Origin: Phallusia mammillata
Taxonomy: Eukaryota > Chordata > Ascidiacea > Phlebobranchia > Ascidiidae
Length of the DNA stretch: 64,000 nucleotides
Reading direction: 5' to 3'
Assembly: GCA_003260075.1 (NCBI GenBank)
Contig: QLIY01000087.1
Span: 124,001 to 188,000 of the forward strand
Shown: positions 14,101 through 29,100 of the stretch, piece after piece
How positions within the stretch are numbered: position 1 is the first letter of the stretch
How the letters are laid out: each line of letters opens with the position of its first letter
The notes under the pieces: model-generated
Seen by the model: only the letters and a program-made list of their open reading frames with translations
What the model was told of the DNA's origin: nothing
Database searches by the model: none
Position numbers and translations under genes: made by a program

Positions 14101-17100
14101 TTAAGTTATACTTTAACCAGACTGACACACAGTTTGTAAGGGGTCGAGTTCCCTAACCAGACTATTCCACAAATATTTGACTTGTAAAACACGAGGTACT
14201 TTCCAGTTTTATGTGGAATTTCGACTACGAATTTGACACCAGCCAAGGTCACTGACAACTATGACACACCCGACATAAAAGTACTAATTGGCTTAAAAGA
14301 TTATGCCGTATTTGTTTTCTTGCAAGCTGTGGCTTATAAAGTTTTTTCCTCTACAGTTTGTGCGGCTTACATTTTAATGTCATCATAATACTATTTTAAC
14401 CCTGCGTTTAGATTTACTTGGCGTTGTACATGTAGACATAACACGAAATCATACGCTCTTCTGGGTAGTGCTGGATTAACCATTAGGCAAAGTAGGCACG
14501 TGCCTACAGGCCAGTCAAAAATCCAGGCCACTTTAAATGATTTAGCAACACTGATAATTCAAATTTTTTAGTTGGCAACCCTGATTTTNACTGATAATTC
14601 TAATTTTTTAGTTGGCAACCCTGATTTTCGGGCCACTTATAAAATGTGCCTACAGGCCAGCAGACCCTTAATCCGGCACTGCTTCTGGGTACAGTTATTT
14701 GCCTGATTGCAATAAGTTGTTAAAAAAATATAATAACAGAAAGCAGTGTTATAAAACATCTAACATTACAGAATGCGGCTTACAATCGAGTAAATATATA
14801 CACAGTCTACTCTACTGTATATATCTCTCAATTGCTGATGTAGTGCAGTCGATTATATAACCCGTTTTTCCAATATCGATCAAATAATCTAAGTCCTGAT
14901 TTCAAAGAAGGACGAACAACGTGATTAAAATCGATATTTTAAAGTAATAAAACAAGGACATTAAAGATTAAAGTAATGATGCACTGCAAACCTTTGCAAA
15001 ACAACATTCGGAAATCAATGAAACAATTTGGCAACGAAAATCACTCGGCACAATGCCAAGACCTCTTGCCAAGTCTGTAATAATTTCCTTGACCAACAAA
15101 ATTCGGCTAAAGAAAGTAAAAATGACCATCTACCATTTTACTGGCGCCAAAACAAACCGTAAATACGCCCAATTGTTTCCGGCATTGTAAACCTTATACT
15201 CCTATAAACTGCTTTTGCATTGGCGAAATCAGATTTTGGTTGCAAAACTTTCTTACTAAATTGTAACAGTTCTAAAATACATTGCATGTACATCTTTTAA
15301 ACGCTTTGAGTTAAATGTTATCGTTTAGAATCCAATAACCCACTGAACTACCAGCACTACCTGTTACAAGTTATAACACTAACAAAACTAAACTAGCCTT
15401 TTTCTTGTCATTAAACTGTTATATTACTTACCACAGACGCTATTGTTTGTAAACAAGGCACAATTGATACCAAACAAAGATGTCTGCTGCCTTTTATTCA
15501 TTAGCTGTTTTACTGCTTGTTCTATCTCACGAAGCAAAAAGTTTTTTGTGTAATGTAACACTCTTTTTTGTTATGCTAATGATCGTGAAGTTGTTTATTT
15601 GAGTATAATAGTTAGCAATGGCAAACTTTTTGCTGTGTAACATGGTGTCAAATAACTTTCAAAGAAAAAGTGTGTTTTTAGATGAAATTCGCTTTTACGG
15701 CACACATATTTTTACTTTTACAATATACTTTGTTGGTATTGCTGCCAGGCATAATGTATGACCAAGTATTGCTCATCCAGCAGTGGGGGGGGGGCCGTTT
15801 TTGATCCAATAACCCACCGAACTACTCGCACTACCTGTTTAAAGTTATAACACTAACAAAACTAAACTAGCCTTTTTCTTGTCATTAAAGGGGGGGGGGG
15901 TTGGTGTTTTTACCTTTTGATGTAACGTTTTGCTGGACAAGACATTACTCAACCATCCCAAGGATATTTTCATGATCAGAATCAAGATTAGGCCTTTATT
16001 TCAACCTTGTGTGACAACAACATTATATTTTCGATTAGGGTCTGTTGTTTGCTTCACCGGATTGTGTGAAATCACAAATAGATGTTGTACGGTTATGGCT
16101 GCACGAATCGGCCCGAGTCTATGGCGACAAAATGGTGGAAGAAAAAGACGCAAATACCTTTGAAAAAATACTCGCAGAATCAATGAAACGAATTTTCGAG
16201 GTACTTTATATCACACTCAACACTCTATTAGCCTAAAAGTTTTGAGTTGACTTTAAAATCTAATCATAAACATTACTGTAAAAGTACTGATGTATATAAC
16301 ACTGATGATGACAACAGAGATTGTTGAAACGTCTGAACGATGTATTCTATATACACCAGTACCTTGGCAGTAATGTTTATGATTAAATTACTTTTTAAGT
16401 CCGTGTATAGTGTTCTCATGACTTTAAAATCGATTTTTTGTTTGTTTTTTAGGGTGGCGAAGACTTTCATGATAAAATTTTGGCAAAACCCNTCATGACT
16501 TTAAAATCGATTTTTTTTTGTTTTTTAGGGTGGCGAAGACTTTCATGATAAAATTTTGGCAAAACCCAACATATTTTGTCATTTTGCCGAAGGAGTTGGC
16601 GAACCAAGGTATGTTTTTCTCAATACTAGACTCCAGGCCTACAAAAAACTTTAAACAAACTCGAAAAAGTCAGGCTCGATAAAATGAACTACGGAGATGG
16701 GCTTCCCACTGCGCGAGGGAATAGAAAACAGCAGGCTACCAGGAAGTCACATTTTAGTTCGCACGGTCGATACATTATCACACAATGACTAAGATTGATT
16801 GTGTGCCTCGATAGCCCTCTGTTAAATGTAACAATAAAAATAGAAACGGAAACGTGCAACAACAATATGTGCATCGGTATATTGGTAGTGATTGATGGGG
16901 GGGGGGTGGAAGTCACATTTTAGTTCGCACGGTCGATACATTATCACACAATGACGAAGATTGATTGTGTGCCTCGATAGCTCACTGTTAAATGTAACAA
17001 TAAAAATAGAAACTGAAACGTGCAACAACAATATGTGCATCGGTATATTGGTAGTGATTGATTACCAATTTAAAAGGTTTTTAAAAACGGCAATTTGTTT

Positions 17101-20100
17101 TGTTGTTCATACCCAATTGACGTTTTGCAATCAATACATTACACTATTCTAAATCTTCGTACGTTTAGGTAACTTGAGGTAAAATGCTCTGCGAATAGAA
17201 TTTAATGCTCATGACACAAAAACTCGTAATATTTTACCTATTATAGACGCCAAAGATTTGGTGCACATTTCATTGGGTAAAGTCTAAGTTATCTGTTTTT
17301 CCGTTCCAAATGAATAAACGGGATTAAAAACGGTAAAAGGTCAAATTGATAACTTCTGTAGATTTTTAAAGACTGTTAGACACTATTACAAGAGAATATT
17401 TGTAGACATGATCTTGTTTACCCCGATGAAGGCGATTTGTGTGTAGGACGTCGAAACGTCAGTACAAAAACACAATTGCCAGAACAGCTCTATAAGGTTG
17501 ACATTATGCCTTGCAGCAACCGCTTATATATGGAGTTATATATAACCAAATGAATTTTCGGAAGCAGGGTTCTATAGAAAAAGCTTACACCATTCATTTC
17601 GAAACTCAATACAAATAGCTCATTTCAACAGCGTAAGTAACAAAGGGGGGAAGTTGCTTAAAAAGGGATCTTGTATGTGATCAGGCAAGACCTTGCATCC
17701 GGCCATACGACCTCAGCATTCAGTGTGTGCAGTCAAACCTATTCATGTTGCTAATCGGTAGAAATTGGAAACCGGTCGGCAATAGGATAATTTTAGGTTG
17801 CGCAACAGTTACAAGGACACTGTTAAGCCCAAATTAATGGTCCTATTTGAAATCAATGTATCCTTAACAAGGACATTTTGGATTGCTCGAAACTGTGTAC
17901 AAATAAGTAGCACCACTTCAAAACATGAGTATAACGTTCGCTTAGAATGATAGCAACTATTAGGTTTATGTCACCAATTAAACAATTACCAAGCCCACGC
18001 AACGTTGTAAAGGTCTTAAAGGCGAATGACATAATTGGTGGATGGAAGTATGGCGCGTCGCAACTACGGCGCTGTTACAAACTAGGTGACCTGAAATTAC
18101 AAGAAAATGATCATGCACGGTTTGTTCAGGAGAGCCATAATCTGCCATTCGTTGTGCGGGTGAAAAATATGTTTTACACGGCTTTGAGTTGTAATCGGGT
18201 CTGAAATTCGGCCCCGAACCCGAAAGTACAAGCCAGAAACCCGACCAAAATTCGTTTTACAGGTCAAATTAGGTTCAAAACTCGGCGAAAATGCGCAAAA
18301 ATGATGCCGAGTTTAAAGTCAGGTCCGAATCAAGCCTTTTTAGATTAAAACTATGAGTCCAAACCCGGCCCGAAAAGCCCTGTTCAACTTACAACTTTGA
18401 TCTGGCTAACCAATAATTTTAGGTGTTAACATTCATACTGTCTCTTTTCTGCGATTATATAAATGTAATTTGCCTTCAGAAAGCGCCCTAAATAACTGCT
18501 GTTGTTTGTAAACTGTTCTGCCTGTTTGACAGATACATGCCTGTGAAGAAATGGGACTCACTTTATCAAATCCTGGTTGAAACCTTGGACAACCACAACG
18601 ACGTTTTGCCTGTAATGAATCTGGTGCTTTTCGAAGACGCCATCATGCATATGTGCGTACAAACGTTCTATTTTCACCTGCGTAAATCATATTACATAGC
18701 ACGTCACTTGTTCTGTATTTAGAACTGTTTTAAACTGGGTGGCCTGGGCTATCACCAGTATGACTGTAAAATTTAGTGACACACGTTTAAACTGAAGTAA
18801 TTAGTAACAGCTGTTAGGCCAAATAAAGTGTAGTGTAGGCGAAGCAGTTCTCTATACTGGCCACTGCTATGATGAGTAACGTGTGATGATCTTTTTGCGG
18901 GGTGAGATTCGCCCACAATTATAACGAGCCGGTTGGCTGACATCAGGAATGAAGAGCTGATGCTTTGAGAGCTACGTTATTCTTTAGTTAAAAAAACCCT
19001 CTTATGGTTGATGGGACTGAGATTCAGTCATAAAATATAACGAGCCGGTTGGCTGACTCCTGGGCTTAGAATAATATAAAGGTTTTCACGGGTTTCACTA
19101 TTCTTGACTAAAATTTGTTAGTGTTGTTTTATGTCGGTTGTATGGTATTGCATGTTGACGCTTGTGAGTATTGGCCCCAAAAAGGTATATGCGATTGAAT
19201 TAAAATATAATTTTATTAGTATTATAAACCCTCACCCCGATTCTATAGCCCTATAGCCGTCAACGTTTTCGATTCTATAGCCCTATAGCCGTCAAAGTTT
19301 TATCAGTACAGTCCCGGAAAGGCTCCTGTCGGGGGTTCGAATCCCACCGAAGGCTAGATTTTTCTAGCCCAGTGGTTCCCAACAAGGGCCCATGGCCTCC
19401 CAGGGGGGCCACGAGCTGTGTTCCGGGGGACCACGGGTGTTGAATCACCAGAAACACCCACTATTTCCTTTTTAACTTTATTCCCCAATTTAATAAACTA
19501 TTTCACATACTATTTGTCTGCACTGATTTTTTTACGGTTACGGATTCTTGTTTATTCTATTCGACCTGTTTAAAGTCGAAATTAGTACCGAATTCCAACA
19601 TGAGATTGCAATTTACATTTTTAAGGGGGCCACAGGTCCTACAGGGTTACTTGAAGGGGGCCACGAGGTCCAAAAGTTACTTTTAGGGGGCACGGTTAAC
19701 GAAAGGTTGGGAACCACTGTTCTAGCCTATACGCCACGGGCGTGCAACATACAGCCCGCGGGCCAGTGTCCGGCCCCCGGCACCTATTTTCGTGGCCCGC
19801 GCAGACTTCAAAGTACTCTATTAATTATGAATACTTTTACTGTTAGAGCATGGAATGTTGCTATTTGTACACCATCACTGGTGTTTTAGACTTTGTACGG
19901 CGTCACACCGTGATAAGGTTTTATCCACTGTGACGACATATTCCCGTCATTGCATCATTATAGTGTGCAGTATGACAGAACTGCCTTTCTAGCAATAATT
20001 CAGTAACATGATTTATAGGTGCAGTAGATATATTGACATTAAGTCTAAAAGGTTAGCAGATATCCCATTGATTAAAAAGTACTCAAATAATAACTTGATT

Positions 20101-23100
20101 GTGTGCGCTTTGCTATTAAATAAACTGTTGTATGTGTTCCTTTATTGTCTGGCCCCCAGCATTATTTTAACTATTGTGGCCCCCTGCGATAAACAGTTGC
20201 ACGCCCCTGCTATACGCCTTGCCATATGGTGGCGAATGCTTGGTGACCAGTTGATTCGGTATGGAGCCTTCATGGGCATGGCGTACTGTGGTTTTATCAG
20301 TAGATTGCGTATTTTAGAGTTGCCCAGATATATCTTTCTTTTGGCGACTTGCAAAAAAAGTACTTTTTGCCCACAACAAATAGTAGCATTGTTCTAGCTT
20401 TTTAGCTGAATCTGTGGTGCGATTGATTTTGCAATTGTTTCGAAAATAATAATAATTATTACTCGACCAAAAGTCCAAAGTAACATCAGTCTGTTTTCGA
20501 AACCGGAAATAGCCCTTCCGGAAGATTTGTTCATTTAACGTTTAACGTCCATTTCACACAGCAGTCGTAATACCGAAATACAGTAACAATGACACGTGAA
20601 TTTGTCAAACGGATAGCGTTAATTCATAACGATATTTTGAACTTTGCCTCGCCATATATAGGTTAGGATTGATATGTAGAACCTATAATCGTGCTTGATG
20701 GCCACTGGCCAATATCAAAAATCGATATTAAAAAAAAAAAAAAAAAACTTTTTTACCCGGTCACTTCGACTTATTTATTTTTAACATAACCTTTTTCAGC
20801 GCATCTTCCTTGGTTGTCAACCCTTTTGCGGTTTCATGTAAAAAAGACGACCTTTGGAAGTCGCAGAAAATTGATTTACACAAAAAAAAAAACGCAAAAA
20901 AATACTTTCAATAACAAGTAATATTCAACACCACAGATGTCGCATAAACCGTATCCTGGAGTCGCCACGTGGCAATGCGCTATTGGTCGGAGTCGGTGGG
21001 AGTGGCAAGCAGAGTCTATCGCGATTGGCTGCCTTTATATCAGGGCTGGACGTCTTTCAACTGACTTTGAAGAAGGGTTACGGCATGCAAGACCTCAAGG
21101 TGAGAAATAGGACAACATTCCAAATTTCAAACTGTTTCAATTATAGTACACAGCAAAGAGACTTGAAAAGTAGTTGAGATATAAAGTAAATTTTGCTGAT
21201 TTAATTGGCGATAAATTAGCACAAATTCAATCGTAAAAACGTTATTCCAAGAGTTTTCGTACATTATGGCACTGATAGTGGCATACGTTTGAATAAAAAA
21301 TGGCTACAGTTGCTGTTTTGATACAGCCGTTTGCATGATACGCATCGAGAACGAATTTGCTATGCAGGGGTTGAGCCACATGGTGTTTATGTTAGTAAAC
21401 TGCATATATTTGTTCTTTGATATATTTTGTGTATCCCAAACGATGTTACATAAATACCAGATAATGTTTAAACTCGTTATGTTGTGCTAGCTAGTAATCA
21501 CAGATCAGCGAATATATAGCAATGAGTAATAAGCAAATATTATTCAGGAAAAATTATGTTTAATAATCTTATGCGGAATTTCATATCATTTAGTCTTGAC
21601 AAAATGTTAGCAGTCAACCAAGCATGAAGTAGACAATGTGGTCAACGCCGACGCAATTCCAAGCCAAGCGAGCGATCGTGCGTGCGTGCGAGCAATTAAC
21701 CAGTGTGGATCGGGCCTTAAGGTCACATCAGTGCAGCTGATCACAAGACGTTGACCGTAGTACAGTATGTTTGCCAAATCACGAGACTTAATAGTTGTTT
21801 GCGAAATCACGAGACTTAATAGTTCATTCCAAGTAACTGACTAAACCAGGCGGCCTTTTAGGTCACTCAGTGCGGCCTTCGATGTCAGAGTACAATTTAG
21901 GATGTTGATAATACACACTGCACCAGGCACTAAAAACTAGACAGAAATGTATTTTTTTACCTTTATTCCACATTACTATTTGATTGGTTCTAGGGCAGCG
22001 GTTTTCAAACTAGAGCCAATTTCTTGCGTACTGTTACACAAAGCGATTTCCTTAGGACTGTCAAGAGACCAAGGTTCTGCAATCTTAATTGTGTTGTAAA
22101 AGAACAATTGTTTACGCATAATCAAATGTCTAAAACTCGTCTGTGATGTCACAAGCTGCTCTTAGATTGATATTGGTAAACAAGTTTCTACTAATAAATG
22201 CCTGAATGTTGTAGTGAGGGTGAAAATGTAGTGAGGAATTTTATTTAGCTTGGACCGTAAGTTCAATAGCACATCGANGGAATTTTATTTAGCTTGGACC
22301 GTAAGTTCAATAGCACATCGACCAGTCTGTAAGTCAAAAAGTTTAAACACCTCTGTCCTTGGCCTGGGAAATAATCTGTGCGGCCTAAACGAGTGTCGAT
22401 AAATCGTTTGGCGGCCTTCACAAACAAAAAGGTTCCCCACCCCTGGACTAAACCCACCTCATCGGTTAAAACCAAGACCTTTTTTTCACATTTAAACCTT
22501 TTATATCAAACTAGTTTTGTTTGTATTGGTACATCACCCTCTGTACTATTTTGTCAATTTACGGTTCGACTAAGAAAAAATGATACATTTATAATAAAAA
22601 AAGGACTTGATTTATAAACCCAGTGTTATCATGCACCGATATTATGTGTATAATCGAAATCGGATTATTGCAATACAATACTATTTAGGCCATCGTCACA
22701 ACAATGTCGTATGTTTTACCGCGTAATTTACGTGTACATAATCTGTACACATTCAATATTTGTTTTTACGACAGTCCAAAAACAAAAACAAATGACTATT
22801 AACAAGGATATAGCAACACCAGTGCCTTATGACTGGTACCCAACGTAAACTAACTCAATTTGTATTTCGTGTAGGCTGATCTGGCCAACCTGTATATGCG
22901 GACTGGTGTGAAATGCATTGGCACAGTTTTTCTGATGACTGACGCTCATGTCCCGGACGAACGTTTCCTTGTGCTTATCAACGACCATCTGGCTACTGGT
23001 AAAAAGATATTCCGTTTGTTTTCCTAGTAGAGCTTATAAGTCATGAGAGTTTTTGGAATTAGAGCTACTCTGCGACTGTCCAATAAAGGAAGCGCTTAAC

Positions 23101-26100
23101 AAGTTGCATCCTATTTCATTTCCCAATTGCAGCTCCATACGGCTAACATTAGCAGTAGGGTTGGGCCAAACCCGCAAATGTTCTGTTTGGTCGAGCACCG
23201 AGCATCTCACGTTAAGGTCCCTTACGTCACCAGCGGTGTACTAAGCTGTACAGGCCCCATAAGTACACGTTTTCCACAATCTTACGGTTTGAAAACAACA
23301 GACATTTTTGTTCTGGATACCCTTTCGTACACTAGTTTCGTATCTTAGCAACGCATGAATATGCAAGTTTAATGCTCGGGTCAGTTTGTCACCGAGCATC
23401 AAAAACAGCGATGCTCGATACCGAGTACTCGGGTTCTGGCTCGGCTCGACCCATCCCTAACTAGCAGATATATGTAAAAAACTCTTGGTTATGTACAGAA
23501 TGTGTATTAATCCTTGCAGCGTGTTTTGTAAATGCTTCCTAAAAAATACATTGAGAAACTTCATGAACGTTTATACAGTAAACGTGTTTATACCGTACTA
23601 TAGGCCAGTCACTAACCGTTTTGTAGAGCATATGACAATGCTGTGCTGCTCAATACACGCACAATACAGTTAAGTGAGGAAGGAAATAAGAAAAACGGAT
23701 ACAGTGTCCTCAAACAATATCACGTAACTCCATGGTACTGTTTTGGTTTATTCCCATGCCCAGTGTTACGGCACGAAAAGCGCATTGTGGGTCATCCCTA
23801 AAACTGTAACTGTAACTGTGTTTGTCAAGCTTGTTTTGCATTTCAATGATGCCTTTCTTGGTAGCTTTGGATAAAAATGTTGTTAAACCACAGTTGTAAG
23901 CCGGGCCGGTCTTTGTGGGTCGGGTCTGGGCCTAACTTCGACTAAACCGGGCTTATTTCTTATCCTGATTTCATACTTACTATCAATTGTGCCGAATTTG
24001 TATAACTTTCAGGCCTAACATGAGCTTTGTTACAAAAAATGTTCGGGTTTTTAGGCTTGCACTTTCGTTTGTGCTTCTCTAGTTTAGGCCCACTTACAAC
24101 ACTGTAGCAAACAGTGCTTAAGAACAGTGGTTCCCAACCTTTTTTTGTCGCGACCCAAATACTTACCAAAATTTTGTTTTGTGGCTTCTCGCGACCCATG
24201 GACATGCATTCTTACTATTTGGGTTGTATTTTCCATAGGTTGGGAAACACTGCTTTGAAAGTCTTAGATGTTTACATTACATGTTTTGTTTTACCCCAGT
24301 GGTTCCCAACCTTTTTTATTACATTCCTCCCTTCGCCCATTTTCGAACTATTAATTCCTCCCCATAAGAAGAAAAACAAATATAACATTAAAAATTAAAG
24401 CAATTTGAAATAGACCTTATAAATAGGGATGTCCATTCAGAATCCTTTACCAAATGTAAACCGGGTCCGAATTATAATGGACATAATAATGTATTTTCAA
24501 AAATATTCTGTAACATTTTCAATGTAAAATTGTTTTACAGTTTTTATGAAATTCCTCCCCTGAACTCATAAAATTCCTCCCTAGGGAGCAATTCCTCCCC
24601 GGTTGGGAACCACTGTTTTACCCTGTTACTTGTCAAAACACTTTGACCTTTGACACCAATATGTTTCTAGGTGAGGTTTCCGATTTGTTTAGCGATGAGG
24701 AAACAGAGGAGATTATCAGCGGAGTTAGGAATGAAGTAAGAGCAAGCGGATTGTTCGATTCACGCGAAAACTGCTGGAACTTCTTCCTTGACAGAGTCCG
24801 CAACCAACTTAAGGTGAATTGAATAAAAACGTGAAAACATTAATGGGTATGGCACAAGAACGCACAAGGCTTAGTCATCAAGTTGATGCTTGTTATAGTA
24901 TTGTGATTAGTTTTTTCTACTAAAGTAAACTTGTGTGCCCTACCTGAAAGGCTTTGGCGTGCCATCACTGTTACGCGTACCACAGTTTGGGAAGTGTTGT
25001 TCTTTAGAACATCCCTAAATAACGCCAAGAATTTTGCATCAAGTCAGTGGTATCCAAGTCCCAACCGTTTTGACGAATTCCTCCATTAACAGTTCAAAAC
25101 ATCTTTATTCCTCTTAAACACACTACATAGTAGATGCTAAACCATACAATGATTATTTACAATTGGGTCTTTTATCAACTTCTCCGGTTACATTCCCAGA
25201 GGTTAAGTGTCCATTTACAAACCACATGAAAATTAAAGTAAATTCCTCCCCTCAGATTTTAAAAATCCTCTCCCATTGGGAACCACCGCTTTAAATCAAC
25301 GGTACAGATTTATTTTTTGCCACAATCGTACTCTTAAACAAATAAATGCTCACTTTACCCCCCCCCCCCCCCCCCCCCAGTTTCTTTAAAAGAATATCTA
25401 TGACACAGATCGTTTTGTGTTTCTCGCCCGTTGGCTCCACCTTGCGAGTTCGAGGTAGGAAGTTTCCAGCTCTCGTAAATTGCTGCTCGATCGACTGGTT
25501 CCACGAATGGCCGCATGAGGCGCTCGTAAGCGTCAGTCGTCGATTTGTTTCTGAAATCGAGGAAGTTGCTGCCGAAGTTCCCGGTTGGTACTGTTCGTTT
25601 TAGTGTCATGCATAGTAAAGCCTATGTTTTTTTTTAACTTTTTTACTACTTTTACCCATTGTAAGGCAACTTTACTGTGGAAAAGTATGTAATTTGTTGT
25701 AAAATTCGTTTGTTGAATTTTATGTGGCTAAAATACGCAATTTACGCGAACTACTGGTAGCGATGTATTATGTTATGGACAGGCTTTATGTAAACGCAAT
25801 CTATTCCAACGATTTAATGTACAATATACAATCTACTCTAAAATACGCAATCTACCTTACCAATTACGATGGATTACGTATTTTTTTAGCAGATTTCAAT
25901 GTTTTGATTATAGATTATGTATTTTTATTTCTCACCCCCCCCCCTCGATTTGTTTCTGAAATCGAAGAAGTTGCTGCCGAAGTTCCCGGTTGGTACTGTT
26001 CGTTTTTGTGTCATGCATAGTAAAGCCCAATTTTTAACTTTTAGCCATTGTAAGGCGATGTTCGCGTGAAAAAGTATGTAATTTGTTGTAAAATTGTTTT

Positions 26101-29100
26101 GTTAAATTTAATGTGGCTAAAATACGCAATTTACGCAAATTACTGGTAGCGATGTATTATGCCAAGGCCAGGGGTTATGTAAATAAAGTCTATTCCTACG
26201 ATTTAATTACAACATACAATCTACTCTAAAATACGCAATCTACCTTACCATTTATGGTGAATTGCGTATTTTTGAGCAGATTTTAATGTTTCGATTATAG
26301 ATTATGAATTTTTCTTTTCACTAGTCCAGAAAAAACGGATTCAGTGACTTTACTAAATTGCGTTTGCATGAATTCCTGCAGTTACATTTTACAATCTTTC
26401 AAAAAAACAATATTGCGGTTTGAAATCGTGCAATACCAAAGTATCAAGTAATCTTGCTCATGTCGACAGAACCACCACCAGATGCGCCAGAGGACGAGGA
26501 GACGATTGTCGACAGTATTGCGAAGTTTATGGCTCACGCACACGAAACTGTAAACGAATCCAGTCAACAATACAGAATAAACGACAGAAGGTTTGTTAAC
26601 ATTTAATTTTTTTTAATTAAAACAATATTTCAGTACACGCTAAATCATTCTTCGTATTTCATTGGGCAGTGTAATAAACGTGTTATTGATTTCATCGTTA
26701 TAAAGGGGTTTCTCAGTTCTAAACAAGAAATAAAATAAAGTTTTCGAGATATAAAATGTTAACTTTTTTCAATGGCTATGCTTTTGGGGGCATTTTCACA
26801 TAGATATCCCTTCTACATGTAAACGAAAACGACTGCAGGCAATGAAAAGTACGAAATTGCAACGCAAAATTTTACACAATGCGTATTTACATACTTTCGT
26901 CATGGACATAGAATATTATCTTCTATATTGCAGACATAATTACACAACACCAAAAAGCTTTCTGGAGCAAATTGACCTTTACAAGCATCTCATCCATCAC
27001 ACGAGCAACGAACTCACAAAGAAGATGGATAGACTTGAAAACGGTTTGCTAAAACTACAGAATACTGCAGAGCAGGTAACGATTGCAAAAATCACTATAT
27101 TGGTTTTTTTTTAACCATGTTAGACTGTTGTATACATTACCTTTGTGTAAAAAAAATTTTTTTTCGGAATTTGTGTATTTTCTGTTACATGTATTACTAG
27201 GGTATCGTATAAGTGTGTATTAACAGAGAAAAGGGGTTTACGAGCATTGATTTCACTTTAAAATAGTTCTCAATTTGACGTGTGGTCAGGTGTTAATGTC
27301 ATTTTTTTTTATCAAACTGTTAATATTCGAATATCAATCAAAAATATCAAACAAAATTGCTTAAAATACCTAGTTTTAGTTCTTAAAGAATACATAAAAT
27401 ATTTTTAATAATTCTTTGTTTTTTAGGTTGATGATTTAAAAGCAAAATTAGCAGCCCAAGAAGTTGAGTTAAAATCTAGAAGCGAAACCACCGAAAAATT
27501 ACTGGAAAGTGTCGCCAAGCAAACTGAAAAAGTAGGAGCGGAGAAGGAAGTAGCAGATGAGGAGGAGAGCAAGGTAATATTTACGTTCACATTAGATTCT
27601 ATTGTTTTTGAAATTTAAGACAAAATGCTTACACAAAATTTGTCAGGTTATTTTAGAATATGTTTGTGTGTTAAATATTCAAATGTTTTTTTTTGGTTGA
27701 TAACTCTGGCTTATATTTGTCATAATATGGGGGTTTAGGATTTTGGTTTTGAGGTATTACTGCATTTCCTATCAATGAAAGGAGTACATTATTAAAGTTG
27801 TGTCAGGAAATTATGATCATTCACACAACAACTTTTTAGTGAACGTTTTCTTTTTAATAATCAAAGAAATTAACTAATTTTAGAAACACTAAAAGTTGAT
27901 ACATTTTCGTACAAAATAGCTAATTATTATTTGTTTGTTTAATTATATTTCTATTCTTATTTATTTTTTCCATTGTTTGTCGTGCACTGTACTACGCGCA
28001 TTCAGTGTTGTTTATCCTGAAGGGGACTTGTATAGGACGTCGAATCGTATTATTACGAGCAAAAATAATAATCTTTTTGTGGTGTTTCTTATCAGGTGGC
28101 AGTGATAGCGGCCGAAGTTGCTGAAACCCAGCGTCAATGTGAAGAAGAGTTAATGAAAGCTGAACCAGCCTTACTTGCAGCTACAGACGCTCTCAACACA
28201 CTGAACAAAGGCAATCTTACGGAGCTTAAGAGTTTTGCTACACCGCCGATAGCTGTAACCAACGTCGTAGCAGCTGTTATGTGCCTCTGCTCTACAGACG
28301 GAAAAATACCAAAGGATAAAAGCTGGAAAGCGGGACGCGTGTTTATGGGAAGGGTAAGTTACTGTATCTTGATTTTGTGTGATCTAATTTTTGACAGGTG
28401 GCACAAAGAGCACTTTTAACCATTTAAAACGATATATCTTAAACAATGCTTACGGTTAGGGCTATTAGGGTCGGAGTAAGGTGTTAGCAATCAAAATTTA
28501 ATAAAACTAGCTCAAGAACTTGTTACTAATGTAATATTTTCAAAAACTTACATCCTAACCCTACCCCTCTTCGGCCGCTAAATAAATATTTCACTTATTT
28601 TGAGCCACCTATCAAAAATTAGCCAAATGTTGGTCTGCCGTGAGGGTAGATCTATAAACACCATACCTCAGGGAAGACCCACATTAAGCTAATTTTCGAT
28701 AGGTGACGTAAAGAGCTGAATTATTTATTTAGCGGCTAAAGAGAGGTAGGATTGGGAAATAAGTTTTTGAAAATCTTACATTTGTAACTAAGTTCTTTTG
28801 CTAGTTTTATTGAATTTTAAATGCTAATACTTCACCCCGAACCTAATAGCCCTGGCCGTGAGCATTTTTGGAGATATAACGTCTTAAATGTTAAAAGTGC
28901 TTTTTGCGCCACCTATCGAAATTTAACTAAATGTGGGTCTGCCGTAAGGTATGGTGTTAGTAGCTCTACCTTCAAGTATACGTCTCTCAACCGTTGACTA
29001 CCCGCGTCTTGGTATGTTTCTGAATCCTTTTTTATTGTTTTAGGTGGAACAATTTTTGGAATCTCTGATCAACTACGACAAGGAACACATCCACGACAAC

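Larger units (their letters stand above)
19313..20300 (+). mobile_element. tRNA-derived SINE split by two hAT insertions
   Basis: The tRNA-like head with a Pol III B box (GGTTCGAATCC at 19334-19344) and the first tail bases lie at 19313-19369. The tail resumes at 20218 with CTTGCCATATGG, as in other copies of the family. Two hAT elements (19370-19719 and 19735-20209) sit between, each with its own 8-bp target duplication. Confidence 0.75.
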
